Source: Deltaproteobacteria bacterium
GTDB taxonomy: Bacteria; Desulfobacterota; Desulfobacteria; Desulfobacterales; SpSt-501
Assembly (NCBI GenBank): GCA_016219005.1
Contig: JACRCN010000094.1
Location: 62,001-126,000 of the forward strand
DNA: 64,000 bases
Reading direction: 5' to 3'
The notes beneath the pieces are model-generated. The model ran no database searches, was not told where the DNA came from, and saw nothing but the letters and a program-made list of their open reading frames with translations. Below are positions 41,661 through 51,108 of the stretch, in pieces (the stretch's first letter is position 1; the number at the start of each line of letters is the position of its first letter). The translations under genes were made by a program, and so were the position numbers.

Positions 41661-42764
41661 CTACCTTTTTCTTTTCAGGAGATGAACGCTGCGGGGGATG
41701 TGCACTTCAACCTTTTCGGCGTGCTTGAATTGCTGCGCATCCCGAGGGTTGTACTGGTCGATGATCATGGTCCTGTCACCGATCTTGACCGTACATTTCG
41801 CCAGCGAGCCGGCATACATATATGATTTCAGGGCGCCGCTGAGGACATTCTGCCCTTTGCCGCCACAGTCCAACGAGATGTTCACGCTCTCCGGCCGGAT
41901 GACCATGAGAACCTCGTCTGCGCTATTGATATCGCCCTGCGATAGCGTGATCTCGATCTTCCCATATTCCGTGTTGATGACCGTATTGCGTGTGTTTTCG
42001 TCGATGGACGCGACCCGGCCCTCCATGAAATTGACGTAGCCCACGAAACCCGCGATGAATTCATTCGCCGGCCGCTCGTAGATCTCGATCGGGCTTCCGA
42101 CCTGTTCGATCAGGCCGTCCTTCATGACGACGAGGCGATCGGAAATAGCCATCGCCTCGAACTGGTCGTGTGTCACAAAAACGGTCGTAATTTGAAGCCT
42201 CTCCTGAAGGTTGCGGATCTCTTCGCGCATGACGAGCCTCAGGTTCGCGTCGAGGTTGGACAGCGGCTCATCTAAAAGAAGCACCTTCGGCTCGAGGCTG
42301 AGCGCCCGGGCGAAGGCGACACGCTGCTGCTGACCACCGGAGAGCCGGTCGATCATCCGATCTGCAAACGCCTGCAGTTCGACCATCTCGAGCAGCTCCT
42401 TGACCCTCGCCTCGATCCTGTGCTTGGGCCACTTGTTGATCTTCAAGCCGTAGCCGACGTTTTCCGCCACGGTCATGTGGGGAAAGAGGGCGTAATTCTG
42501 AAAGCAGATCCTCGTATCCCGCAGGTTCGGCGGAAGATCGTTGATCCGCTGTCCGTCAAGGATGATATCCCCGGAACTGACATCGGTGAAACCGCCGATG
42601 AGGCGCAGCAGCGTCGTCTTCCCGCACCCGCTCGGCCCGACGAATGTGACCAACTCTCCCTTTCGCACCTCCAGGGAAACCCCCTTGATGACCTCGTTTT
42701 TTCCATAAAACTTGTGGATGTCCTTCAGGATCAGCATCGGTCTTTCATTTTCCCGCATGTCCAT
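41661..42764 (-). CDS. ABC transporter ATPase, 2-aminoethylphosphonate (PhnT)/PotA-FbpC type
   Basis: 367 residues. Walker A GPSGCGKTTLLR (near 47), signature LSGGQQQRVAFARAL, Walker B VLLLDEPLSNLDA, H-loop VTHDQFEAMAISD, then a TOBE-type C-terminal domain (VMVIRPESVNI-like VLMVIRPESVN). Length and domain order fit the CUT/FbpC group that includes the AEP importer ATPase. It ends a three-gene minus-strand operon. The permease and binding-protein types favour AEP over iron or polyamines. Confidence 0.9.
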   Translation of the reverse strand: MDMRENERPMLILKDIHKFYGKNEVIKGVSLEVRKGELVTFVGPSGCGKTTLLRLIGGFTDVSSGDIILDGQRINDLPPNLRDTRICFQNYALFPHMTVAENVGYGLKINKWPKHRIEARVKELLEMVELQAFADRMIDRLSGGQQQRVAFARALSLEPKVLLLDEPLSNLDANLRLVMREEIRNLQERLQITTVFVTHDQFEAMAISDRLVVMKDGLIEQVGSPIEIYERPANEFIAGFVGYVNFMEGRVASIDENTRNTVINTEYGKIEITLSQGDINSADEVLMVIRPESVNISLDCGGKGQNVLSGALKSYMYAGSLAKCTVKIGDRTMIIDQYNPRDAQQFKHAEKVEVHIPRSVHLLKRKR

Positions 42765-42788
42765 ATCGCCAGCGCCTTCCTTACGTTG

Positions 42789-44510
42789 TCATACTGCGGC
42801 CGACTTTTTCATGCTGCCGCCCAACCTGGTTTTGTTTCTGATGAAATTCAGGATCAGCATGCAGATCGTGACGATCAGAACCAGTTTCATCGTCGTGGCG
42901 GAGGCGATACCGACTTCACCATAAACGGCGGCGTCGAAGATCTTCACGGAGGCCAGAGCGAATCCCGGGCTGACAAGAAAGACGACGGCGCTCAGGGAGA
43001 CGATCGCCGTCATGAAGGTATAGATGAATCCCGCAATGAAGGCGGGAAACATGATCGGCAGGACAATCCGGTAGAAGGTGGTCAGGAAGCTGGCGCCCAG
43101 GTCCGCAGAGGCCTCCTCGATCTCGATGTTAATCTGGTGGAGTTTGCTGATTCCCGCCTCCACGCCGACGGCAAGGAAACGAAAGACGCAGTTCAGGGCC
43201 AGGATCATGATCCCGCCTGTCAGTTTGAGGGGTGGAGCGCTGAAGGCGAGCAGGTAACCGATGCCGACGACCGTTCCGGGGAGGGCAAACCCGGAAAGGG
43301 AAACCATTTCAATGAAAGTGCGGCCGAAAAATTTCCCCCGCACAATGACGTATGCCAGGAGGACACCGATGAAAGCGCCGATGACGGCCGCCACGAAACT
43401 CACTCGGATGCTGTTATAGATCGCCTGGTTCGAGGTAAAATCAAGGTAATTGGACAAAACGACGTTGTGCGTGACTCCGAGGATCTTATAGAAGGATGCC
43501 ACAAATACGACGGCAAAGCAGATGAAAATCGCCCCCGCGGCGACCGTTGTGATGATGATGAAGGGGGCCTGGATCAGGGGAGTGATCTTCCGCGGCTCCG
43601 AAGCGACCGGTTTCCCCCCGATCGTCGTGAATTTCTTCCCCTCCAGCAGGTAATTATGGATGAAAAAAATAATGATGCAGGGGGCGATCAGGATGACGGA
43701 GAGCACGCTGCCCATGTTGAAATCGGATTCCCCGGTGATCATCGTATAGGTATCCGGCGCCAGGAAAGGGGTCCGCCCTCCCAGGATCGCGGCGTTGCCG
43801 AACTCGGCGATGGTCATGACGAAGATCAGCAGGGCCGCCTTGAGCAGCCCCGGCGCAAGCAGCGGGATGGTGATCGTGCGGAGGATGGTCGCTTCCGACG
43901 CCCCCATGTCATAAGCGCTCTCCTCAAGATTCGGGTTGAGCGACATCAAGGTGTTTTCGATCATCATGTAGGCGAGCGGGATGAAGGCCAGCGTTTGGGA
44001 GATGACGACGCCGTTGAAGCCGTAAAGCTGCCAGTGAAGGTCGAACATCCTGGTGACGATGCCGTTACGGCCGAACAGAATAATGAGCGAAAGGGCAAAC
44101 AGGTACGGGGGAGCGATCAGCGGAATGAGGGCGATGATCTTCAGCGGCTTTCGCAGTATCCAGGGTCCCCGTGTCGTCATATAAGCGAGACAGAAGCCGA
44201 TGACGAGGCAGACCACGGTATTGATCACCCCGAGGAGAAGTGTGTTGAACAGGGACTGAAAGTAATAATTCTTGCTGAAAAAGGACCGGTAATATTCCAG
44301 CGTGAATCCCGACGGTCCCCGGAGGCTCTTGATGAGAACCGCGATGATGGGATAGAGGAGAAAGAAGGCGAGCAGCAAGAATAAAAACGCAGCCAGGATG
44401 TTGATCAGGTTTGCATTCAGGAAATCCCTTATCTTGCTGCCGCTGCTTGCCTGCAATTTAACAGACAATTCTGCCGGTGCCATCTTTCTCCCGCCGCGGT
44501 CACCCATCAT
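42789..44510 (-). CDS. ABC transporter permease, fused two-domain, AEP (PhnU)/FbpB type
   Basis: 573 residues from 44510; an ATG at 44483 with a gggag site is an equally likely start. About 12 hydrophobic segments in two BPD_transp_1 halves, each with a coupling loop (MGASEATILRTITIPLLAPG and LGASFLTTFYRIVLPIMFPA). Fused permeases of this length are known in ferric-iron importers and in the putative AEP importer family. It starts ten bases after the binding-protein stop. Confidence 0.9.
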   Translation of the reverse strand: MMGDRGGRKMAPAELSVKLQASSGSKIRDFLNANLINILAAFLFLLLAFFLLYPIIAVLIKSLRGPSGFTLEYYRSFFSKNYYFQSLFNTLLLGVINTVVCLVIGFCLAYMTTRGPWILRKPLKIIALIPLIAPPYLFALSLIILFGRNGIVTRMFDLHWQLYGFNGVVISQTLAFIPLAYMMIENTLMSLNPNLEESAYDMGASEATILRTITIPLLAPGLLKAALLIFVMTIAEFGNAAILGGRTPFLAPDTYTMITGESDFNMGSVLSVILIAPCIIIFFIHNYLLEGKKFTTIGGKPVASEPRKITPLIQAPFIIITTVAAGAIFICFAVVFVASFYKILGVTHNVVLSNYLDFTSNQAIYNSIRVSFVAAVIGAFIGVLLAYVIVRGKFFGRTFIEMVSLSGFALPGTVVGIGYLLAFSAPPLKLTGGIMILALNCVFRFLAVGVEAGISKLHQINIEIEEASADLGASFLTTFYRIVLPIMFPAFIAGFIYTFMTAIVSLSAVVFLVSPGFALASVKIFDAAVYGEVGIASATTMKLVLIVTICMLILNFIRNKTRLGGSMKKSAAV

Positions 44511-44519
44511 TGAACTTGA

Positions 44520-45512
44520 TTATTTGAAATCGGTTCTCAATTTCTGCTTCCAGATATCGTTGTTCTTGGGTTTGTCATCCGCCGCCTTGGCCAGATCCAG
44601 CTTGATGTACTTGGGCAGCGTCTTGCCGTAAAGGGCGTTCGGCGCCGGCCGGGGCGTCACGTAGCCGATCTCCGCCATGAGCGTGCTGAATTCGGGGGTG
44701 CCCAGAACGTCAATGATTTTTTTGCAGGCGGCGAGTTTCTTCGTTCCCTTGAAGATCAGGGCATAGGTGCCGTCATAACCGGTCCCTTCGTTGGGAATCG
44801 ACCAGATCAGCGGATAGCCGTCATCGATGCGTTTCTTGACGTTCTCGTCCGAAGTGATGCCCAGCATGAATTCGCCTCGGCCGACGAGATCCGTCGGGGC
44901 ATTGCCGCTGCGGGTGTAATAAGCGATATTCTTGTCCAGGGCTTCGAGAAATTTCCAGCCTTCATCGTCCCCGTAGAGGGCCAGGAAGGAGAATCTCATC
45001 ATGTTCGCGGTGCCCGAACTCAGTGGCGAGGGCATGAGGATCTCACCCTTCCATTTCGGATCCAGCAGGTCCTTCCAGCTCGTGGGCATGGAATATCCCG
45101 CCTTGGCCAGTCTATCTTTGCTGCCGACCAGGACGAAGGAAAAATTGGCGATGTTGTACCAGTCGCCCTGCGGGTCCATAAATACCTCCGCTACACCCTT
45201 CCAGGCCGGGGATACATAGGGGTGGGACCAGCCGCTCTTCTTGGCCATGAAGGCCAGCGGCGAGCCGCAGCCGATGATCATGTCCGCGTTGAAATTCGGG
45301 GCTTCGGCCTTGGCACGGGCCTCGATTTCCCCGAAGGACTGGAAGGTCTGGTTGACGGTGATTCCTGTTTTATCCTTGATGAACTTGGCGATCTTGGCGT
45401 TGTTGTCCGGAGAGGTACCCATGTAGGCATTTATATCTTCCGCCGGGGTGCTGCCCGCGAGCACCAACGAGAAGATCGCGGCGACGACGAATGCAATGGG
45501 CTTTCTTTTCAT
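44520..45512 (-). CDS. ABC transporter periplasmic binding protein, AEP (PhnS)/FbpA-like
   Basis: 330 residues, ribosome site ggaggg. Signal peptide 1-24 (AFVVAAIFSLVLAGSTPAE). Mature part is a family 1 binding protein: ADMIIGCGSPLAFMAKKSGW, FVLVGSKDRL, PTSWKDLLDPKWKGEI, PSPLSSGTANMM. The tyrosine pair that binds iron in FbpA proteins is not seen near the C-terminus, which argues against ferric iron. Together with phnW and pbfA an AEP-type ligand is the best guess. Confidence 0.88.
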   Translation of the reverse strand: MKRKPIAFVVAAIFSLVLAGSTPAEDINAYMGTSPDNNAKIAKFIKDKTGITVNQTFQSFGEIEARAKAEAPNFNADMIIGCGSPLAFMAKKSGWSHPYVSPAWKGVAEVFMDPQGDWYNIANFSFVLVGSKDRLAKAGYSMPTSWKDLLDPKWKGEILMPSPLSSGTANMMRFSFLALYGDDEGWKFLEALDKNIAYYTRSGNAPTDLVGRGEFMLGITSDENVKKRIDDGYPLIWSIPNEGTGYDGTYALIFKGTKKLAACKKIIDVLGTPEFSTLMAEIGYVTPRPAPNALYGKTLPKYIKLDLAKAADDKPKNNDIWKQKLRTDFK

Positions 45513-46004
45513 GGCTTCCCTCCAAATTAAATGTTGGCGCTAACTGTCAATTTTCAGAAACGCCCGCCGATGCTCTGTCACCTCCTTTCCTGATCCGAGC
45601 CTTAAATGAATGACTCATCATTTTATGAATTAACTTAAATCAATTAACGCTTAACACATCCATCAAGGCCTGTCAAAGGAAATAGGCGAAACGGCCCGGC
45701 CCGCAGGGCCTGCACGCACGGTTTTTCAGCAAGTCGAAAACGGGGATAGCGTTGAAGAAAATCGAGAAGTGGCTATCAGCGCAACGGATGGTTCCCGGCA
45801 TTGAACGGGCGATGTTTTTCCCGCTTCTGTCTCGCCTATGACTGCGGTATTAAAAGAAACATTCTTATCCCTCCGCATGTGGAGATCAAGAGATGGGCAT
45901 TACCCCCGTGCCGTGAGAGAAGATTCTACAGGTTCAGGCCGTCTGAATCTCGCAACGTCATGCCCATACCGCCAGGGGTGCGAGCCTTCCTGCACAGCCG
46001 TCAT
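45513..46004. other. 492-base intergenic region between AEP-type ABC operon and pit
   Basis: No gene seen. Upstream of the ABC operon the minus strand has ttgaca (45676-45671) and A+T-rich sequence with the palindrome-like ttaagcgttaa nearby (about 45640-45655), a possible promoter/operator. gttggcgctaac (45532-45543), near the ribosome site of the binding-protein gene, is a partial palindrome. The pit transcript ends somewhere on the right side; no terminator is clear. Confidence 0.4.
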
Positions 46005-46946
46005 TCATTTGGGAACGTACTGCAGGTGTATGGCGTAGTAGATGCACATCGCGATGAAGCAGGCCACCGGCGGCGTCAGGAACCAGCCGACCAGGATGCC
46101 ATAGAGCGTCTTGCGTTTGATGGTGGCGGCTCCTTTCAGAACCCCGATCCCCAGCACTGCTCCCACCACGGCCTGGGAGGTCGACACCGGCACCCCGATT
46201 AACGTGTAGAAGTGCACGGTGAGGCCTTCGGCCAGCACCACCACCAGCGCCGAAAACGGGTCCAGCCGCACCAGTTTGGTGCCCACCGTCTCCATCACCC
46301 CCCGGCTGTAGGTCAGCACCCCGAACGCGATGCTCAATCCGCCGATCAGGGCGGCCTGATAAACCGTGAGCATCCCGGCCCCGACGAACACGGCCGTCGC
46401 GTTGGCGACGTTGTTGGCGCCCAGCGCGTAGGACGCGTAGGACCCGGCGACGACGAGACCGATTCTGAGCAGCGAGTCGGCCCGGAAGATGCTGACCGTC
46501 AGGCGGTTATAGACCACCGCCAGCAGCTTGTAGAGCAGCATACAGATCAACACGGCGCCCACCGGTGTTCCGAACCAGCATGCCACCACCTTGCCCAGCC
46601 CGGCCACGTTGATTTCCTGGTTGAAAAACCCGATGCCGAGAATGGCCCCCACCGCCGCCTGGGAGGTGGACACCGGCAGCCCGAACCAGGTCATGATCGT
46701 CACCGTGACCGCTGCGGCCACCGTGATCACCACGGCCTGCTCCAGGTCGATCTGCGTCAGGTCCTTCAGCGTCTCGATGCCGGCCTGTCCCTCGATCAGG
46801 GCTCCCAGCACCACGCAGGCCGCGCACAGACCGGCGGCCGTCCAGAACCGCACCATGCGCGAGGACACGGCCGAGCCGAAGCAGTTGGCGGCGTCGTTGG
46901 CCCCCAGGGACCACCCCAGGAAGACTCCTCCGAGCAGCGAGAACAT
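46005..46946 (-). CDS. pit: PiT-family inorganic phosphate transporter
   Basis: 313 residues, about 10 hydrophobic segments. The family duplicates a signature: GANDAANCFGSAV near the N-terminus and GANNVANATAVFVG in the second half; the paired GLPVSTSQAAVGAILG and GVPVSTSQAVVGAVLG repeats match. It is a low-affinity, cation-coupled phosphate transporter. Its ATG overlaps the TGA of the DUF47 gene. In a region that should release phosphate from phosphonates it may handle the surplus. Confidence 0.94.
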   Translation of the reverse strand: MFSLLGGVFLGWSLGANDAANCFGSAVSSRMVRFWTAAGLCAACVVLGALIEGQAGIETLKDLTQIDLEQAVVITVAAAVTVTIMTWFGLPVSTSQAAVGAILGIGFFNQEINVAGLGKVVACWFGTPVGAVLICMLLYKLLAVVYNRLTVSIFRADSLLRIGLVVAGSYASYALGANNVANATAVFVGAGMLTVYQAALIGGLSIAFGVLTYSRGVMETVGTKLVRLDPFSALVVVLAEGLTVHFYTLIGVPVSTSQAVVGAVLGIGVLKGAATIKRKTLYGILVGWFLTPPVACFIAMCIYYAIHLQYVPK

Positions 46947-47596
46947 CAGACGCGCCTCTTCAAGACCATGATGTTGACCCGCTTGGATACGCGGTCGGCC
47001 TGGTCCGAGACCTCGCCCATGGCGATGATCAGCTCTTTGAGCTGTATCTTGTGAATCGGGTCGAGGTCCGAATCGAACACCTTGGTCATGAGGCTGCGTT
47101 CGATGTGATCGCAGTGGCTTTCGTTGTGGTCGATGGTGGTCATCAGCCCCCGGATGCCTGACTTATTTTTCAGCATGAGGTCGATCTGCCTGATCATTAG
47201 ATCGCAGCTTTCCACCGACATGCGGATGAGATCTTTCACCTCCGACAGGGCGAAATTGGGGATTTTGATCTTCTGGGTGCGAATCAGGTGCAGGATGAGC
47301 TCGAAAATGCGCGGGATGACCTCGACATGCTCGATGAGGTTCATGATGTCTTCGCGCGACTCGGGAATCAACGCACGGCTGTACATCAGGTAGTTGATTT
47401 CGTCCCGGATATCATCGGCCTTGGATTCGAACTTGTGGGTCTGCTCGATCAGAAAGGCAAACTCGCCGCAGATGCCCTCGTCCAGGCAGATGTCCATGGC
47501 CTTGACAAAATGCTCCTGGGTCTTGGCCAGGTTCTCGAGGTAATTGGCAATGAGGTTGTTCAGCTGGTTTTCTTTTTTAAACAGGAAACTAAACAT
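46946..47596 (-). CDS. DUF47/PhoU-like accessory protein of PiT transporter
   Basis: 216 residues from the ATG at 47596 (a TTG at 47611 is the alternative). All-helical, PhoU-like: KENQLNNLIANYLENLAKTQEHF (in part: NLIANYLENLAKTQ), FESKADDIRDEINYLMYSR and the second metal-type motif IDHNESHCDHIERSLM. DUF47 proteins are partners of PiT transporters and this gene overlaps pit by one base of start and stop codon, so they are translationally coupled. Confidence 0.93.
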   Translation of the reverse strand: MFSFLFKKENQLNNLIANYLENLAKTQEHFVKAMDICLDEGICGEFAFLIEQTHKFESKADDIRDEINYLMYSRALIPESREDIMNLIEHVEVIPRIFELILHLIRTQKIKIPNFALSEVKDLIRMSVESCDLMIRQIDLMLKNKSGIRGLMTTIDHNESHCDHIERSLMTKVFDSDLDPIHKIQLKELIIAMGEVSDQADRVSKRVNIMVLKRRV

Positions 47597-47705
47597 GCGG
47601 CACCCCGCCAAAATGAATGCGATGAAGTTCGGAGCCCGAGCGGCTGTGCGAATCCCCCCTGAGCGGCATGTCGCAATTGACTACCGGGCCGGTTTTCATA
47701 CCGGC

Positions 47706-47750
47706 ATAGTAGATTTGTGGCGATATAAGTCAATTTAATAATTATTATGA
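47706..47750 (-). promoter_or_regulatory. Promoter of DUF47-pit, AAGTCAA class
   Basis: Minus strand: -35 ttgact (47733-47728), 16-base spacer, -10 tactat (47711-47706), with A+T-rich upstream block. About 110 bases before the DUF47 start. Fourth member of the class seen at 24708, 34904 and 35242. Confidence 0.5.
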
Positions 47751-47826
47751 CACGGATAACAATTTTTCATCGTTTGAAAGAAGCCCACGGGCCGGCAGCA
47801 TATGGTCCTGCTTTCCCGCATCATCG

Positions 47827-49836
47827 TTACCGACCCAACAGTTTCAAAGTTCTTTCGGCCACATTCGCGGCGGTGAACCCGAATTTCTCCATGACCGTCC
47901 CGCCCGGGGCGGATGCGCCGAAGCCCGTCATGAAAACCCCGGCACCGCCGGCGCCCACGTAGCGCTCCCAGCCCATGCCGATCCCCGCCTCAACCGCCAG
48001 CCGGTCCGTCACCTCCGGCGGCAGCACGGAATCCCGGAATTCGCGGGGCATCTTCTCGAACAGCTCCCAGCTCGGCATGCTCACCACCCGCGTGGTAACC
48101 CCTTTTGCGGCGAGCAGGTCCTGGGCTTTCAGGGCGACGTGAACCTCCGAGCCGCTGGCGATCAGGATGACCCGCGGCGGGCCGCCGGCATCCGATAGGG
48201 TGTAGGCGCCACAGGCCAGCATGTCGGCAGCCGGGAACGCGGCGCGATCGAGAACCGGCAGGTTCTGGCGGCTCAGCACCAGGGCCACCGGGCCGTTCAC
48301 TCCCTGAAGCGCCAGGCGCCAGGCCGCCGCGGTCTCGGTGGCATCCGCCGGCCTTATCACGGTCAGGCCCGGGATCGCGCGCAGGCTGGCCAGATGTTCC
48401 ACCGGCTCATGCGTGGGGCCGTCCTCGCCCACGGCGATGCTGTCGTGGGTGAAGATGTAGATGACGGGCAGCCGCATCAGCGCCGCCAGCCGGATAGAGG
48501 GACGCATGTAGTCGGCAAAGACCAGGAAGGTCCCGCCGTAGGGCCGCACTCCCTTGTGCAGGGCCATGCCCGAGAGAAGCGCCGCCATGGCGTGCTCCCG
48601 CACCCCGAAGCGCAGGTAACGCCCGTCCCAGGCCGCTTTCTGGAAATCGCGCGCGCCCCTGATGGCCGTGTTGTTGGAGGGCGTCAGGTCCGCCGAACCG
48701 CCCACGAGGGCCGGCAGCCGGGCAGCCACGGCGTTCAGCGCCTGCCCGAAGGCGGCCCGGGTGGCGATGGGTTTGCCGTCGGCAAAGGCCGGCAGGTCCG
48801 AATCCCAGCCGGGCGGCAGCCTGCCGTCGATCGCCTGCCGCCAGCCTTCGGCGAGCTCGGGGTGCTTCTGCGCCAAGGCCGTAAATTTCGCCTGCCAGGC
48901 CGCCTCGGCCTTCGCACCCCGGTCAACGCAGCGACGGAAATGCGCGCGCACCGGCTCGGCGACGCTGAAGGCCGCTTCCGGCGGCAGCCCCAGCCGCGCC
49001 TTGGTCAGGCGCACCTCCTCCGGCCCCAGGGGCGCGCCGTGCGCCTCGTGGGAATCCTGCTTGTGCGGGCTGCCATAGCCGATATGCGTGCGGCATACGA
49101 TCAGGGACGGCTTTTCGGTTTCGGCCTTGGCCGCTTCGAACGCCTGCCGGATGGCGTCCAGGTCGTTGCCGTCTTTGACCCGCAGGACCTGCCAGTGGTA
49201 GGCGCTGAAACGACGCGCCACGTCTTCGGTGAAGGCAAGCTCGGTGCCGCCGTCAATCGACACGTGGTTATCATCGTAGAGGCAGATCAGCCGGCCGAGG
49301 CCGAGGTGACCGGCCAGGGAGGCGGCCTCGGAGGTGATGCCCTCCATCATGTCGCCGTCGCCGCAGAACACGAAAGTGAAGTGATCGACGATCTTTCGGC
49401 CACCGCGGTTGAAGCGCGCCGCCAGGTGGCGCTCGGCGATGGCCATGCCGACGGCGTTGGCAAAACCCTGGCCCAGGGGGCCGGTGGTGGTCTCGACGCC
49501 GGGGGTGTGCCCGTATTCGGGGTGTCCGGGGGTCTGGCTGCCCCACTGGCGGAAGCGCTTGAGCTCGTCGAGGGGAAGATCATATCCAGACAGGTGCAGC
49601 AGGCTGTAAAGCAGGGCGGAGGCGTGCCCGGCGGACAGCACGAAGCGGTCCCGGTCGACCCAGCCGGGGTTGCGCGGATTGTGTTTCAGCACCCGGGTCC
49701 ACAGCACGTAGGCCGCGGCAGCCAGACCCATGGGCGCGCCGGGGTGCCCGGACTTCGCCGCCTCGACCATGTCCATCGCCAGCGCCCGGATGGTGTTCAC
49801 ACACAAGCGCTCCAGCGACTGTTGGGTCTTCGCCAT
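47827..49836 (-). CDS. tkt: Transketolase
   Basis: 669 residues from the ATG at 49836 (site ggaggtt). Thiamine-diphosphate enzyme moving two-carbon ketol units in the non-oxidative pentose phosphate pathway. N-terminal domain: [26 protein letters not shown], and the ThDP motif [21 protein letters not shown] (part), GDGDMMEG with later DDNHVSIDG. Middle domain: [42 protein letters not shown]. Complete and of normal length. It forms an operon with the transaldolase 45 bases upstream. Confidence 0.97.
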   Translation of the reverse strand: MAKTQQSLERLCVNTIRALAMDMVEAAKSGHPGAPMGLAAAAYVLWTRVLKHNPRNPGWVDRDRFVLSAGHASALLYSLLHLSGYDLPLDELKRFRQWGSQTPGHPEYGHTPGVETTTGPLGQGFANAVGMAIAERHLAARFNRGGRKIVDHFTFVFCGDGDMMEGITSEAASLAGHLGLGRLICLYDDNHVSIDGGTELAFTEDVARRFSAYHWQVLRVKDGNDLDAIRQAFEAAKAETEKPSLIVCRTHIGYGSPHKQDSHEAHGAPLGPEEVRLTKARLGLPPEAAFSVAEPVRAHFRRCVDRGAKAEAAWQAKFTALAQKHPELAEGWRQAIDGRLPPGWDSDLPAFADGKPIATRAAFGQALNAVAARLPALVGGSADLTPSNNTAIRGARDFQKAAWDGRYLRFGVREHAMAALLSGMALHKGVRPYGGTFLVFADYMRPSIRLAALMRLPVIYIFTHDSIAVGEDGPTHEPVEHLASLRAIPGLTVIRPADATETAAAWRLALQGVNGPVALVLSRQNLPVLDRAAFPAADMLACGAYTLSDAGGPPRVILIASGSEVHVALKAQDLLAAKGVTTRVVSMPSWELFEKMPREFRDSVLPPEVTDRLAVEAGIGMGWERYVGAGGAGVFMTGFGASAPGGTVMEKFGFTAANVAERTLKLLGR

Positions 49837-49881
49837 TCGCAAAACCTCCTCTCCGCGCATTCAGATCGGTCTGAACAAAAC

Positions 49882-51090
49882 CTACATTTTCCCAAGAGCT
49901 TGAAACTGCTGGGCAATAAAATCCACCGTGGTCCGGATCGCCTTCGAAAACTCGGCCGCCGTTGCGATCAGCGCTGCTTGCTTATTGAAATCCTCCCGCG
50001 GCATCCCGTCGGGTTCATACGCTTCGACAAAGTAAGGAAGGCGGAGGAGTTTTTCCAAAACCGGCTTAGGGGCTTCCTCGTTGATGGCTTCGGGGTCAAA
50101 GGGTTTCAATTGATCCTCAACTTGCATGAGGCCTTCGATGTAACCTGGAGGACAGGCATAAACGATATCGCTGCCGGCAATCTTCTCGATATGCCAACTG
50201 GCCAGGCTGCCGTCACTCATGGCAGGGCTGATCTTCATGCTGCACATGAGCATTTTGCTTGGATGCTTGCATTCCTGGAGCATTCGATAGGCCCGCTTAA
50301 AAATCAGCAGCTCCGCCCATCGCACATCCGCCTCACTCAGATCGATCCCCCTGGAATCCGCCTGAGCCTTCAAATCGCCCAGGACCCCGTATCGCGAGGA
50401 CATGTGAGTGATGACGGAGCGCCAGCGCGAAAGATTCACTTTATCTTGCTTGGCCTTTGCGAGCCCTCTTTGAACGGCTTCCATGCACGCCAAGAACTGG
50501 GGGACCGTAAAAGACAGCGTGTTGTTGGTCGCAATCCCCCTGGCGGTCAGTTCCTCAATCACCTGGTAACCCTCGCGGGTGCCGGGGACCTTCACCATGA
50601 CATTGGGCGCTATCGGGGCGATATCAAGCGCCTGCTTCAACATCCGTTCCTTATCGAAGCAATCGCGGGGATCGACCTGCCCCGACAGATAGCCATGGGT
50701 GTGGCTCGACTTCTCCCACGCGGGGAGGTACAACTTCGCCCCCACCTCGATAATCTTCTTGTAGGTCAACCAGAAAATCTGCTCCACCCCCTTGTCGGGG
50801 TTCTCCCGGATGAGTTTCTGGACAAAATCAGCCCAGAAACCGGGTTTGTCCTTGACGGCACCCAGATTCAGGGGAGGGTTCGTGGTCACCCCCCGGAAGA
50901 AGGTGTGCTCTGGATGTTGAGGGTCAAATAGCCGATTCAGCTGTCCCCGCCAAAGCTCTTTCTTCTCCAGAGGGGCTTTCTCCAACACCTTCCTGGCCCA
51001 GTTTCCATAGACCATGGGAACGGAATCCCACCAGATCTCCGCCTGAGGGTTCGTTGCTTGAAGTTTTTCCAAAACATGTCTTGTATCCAT
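49882..51090 (-). CDS. Transaldolase-family protein
   Basis: 402 residues, longer than the usual 215-390. TIM-barrel with FFRGVTTNPPLNL near the N-terminus and the Schiff-base lysine in NVMVKVPGTREGYQVIEEL (VMVKVPGT), then NNTLSFTVPQFLACMEAV. The family moves a dihydroxyacetone unit between sugar phosphates. It precedes transketolase on the same strand, so the pair gives a minimal non-oxidative pentose phosphate module. The divergent sequence leaves substrate range open. Confidence 0.88.
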   Translation of the reverse strand: MDTRHVLEKLQATNPQAEIWWDSVPMVYGNWARKVLEKAPLEKKELWRGQLNRLFDPQHPEHTFFRGVTTNPPLNLGAVKDKPGFWADFVQKLIRENPDKGVEQIFWLTYKKIIEVGAKLYLPAWEKSSHTHGYLSGQVDPRDCFDKERMLKQALDIAPIAPNVMVKVPGTREGYQVIEELTARGIATNNTLSFTVPQFLACMEAVQRGLAKAKQDKVNLSRWRSVITHMSSRYGVLGDLKAQADSRGIDLSEADVRWAELLIFKRAYRMLQECKHPSKMLMCSMKISPAMSDGSLASWHIEKIAGSDIVYACPPGYIEGLMQVEDQLKPFDPEAINEEAPKPVLEKLLRLPYFVEAYEPDGMPREDFNKQAALIATAAEFSKAIRTTVDFIAQQFQALGKM

Positions 51091-51108
51091 ACGACTGCAT
51101 TCCTCGCC

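Noticed and set aside
42420-44384. 654-codon open frame on the plus strand, rich in Asp, Gln and Arg
   Set aside because: Antisense shadow of the fused ABC permease; hydrophilic composition is the mirror of membrane helices.
41661-45512. Ferric iron or polyamine importer
   Set aside because: No iron-binding tyrosine pair in the binding protein and the gene context is aminophosphonate-like, though the family overlap means it is not excluded.
48394-50931. 845-codon open frame on the plus strand
   Set aside because: It is antisense to transketolase and transaldolase, has no recognisable motif and arises from high G+C at third codon positions.
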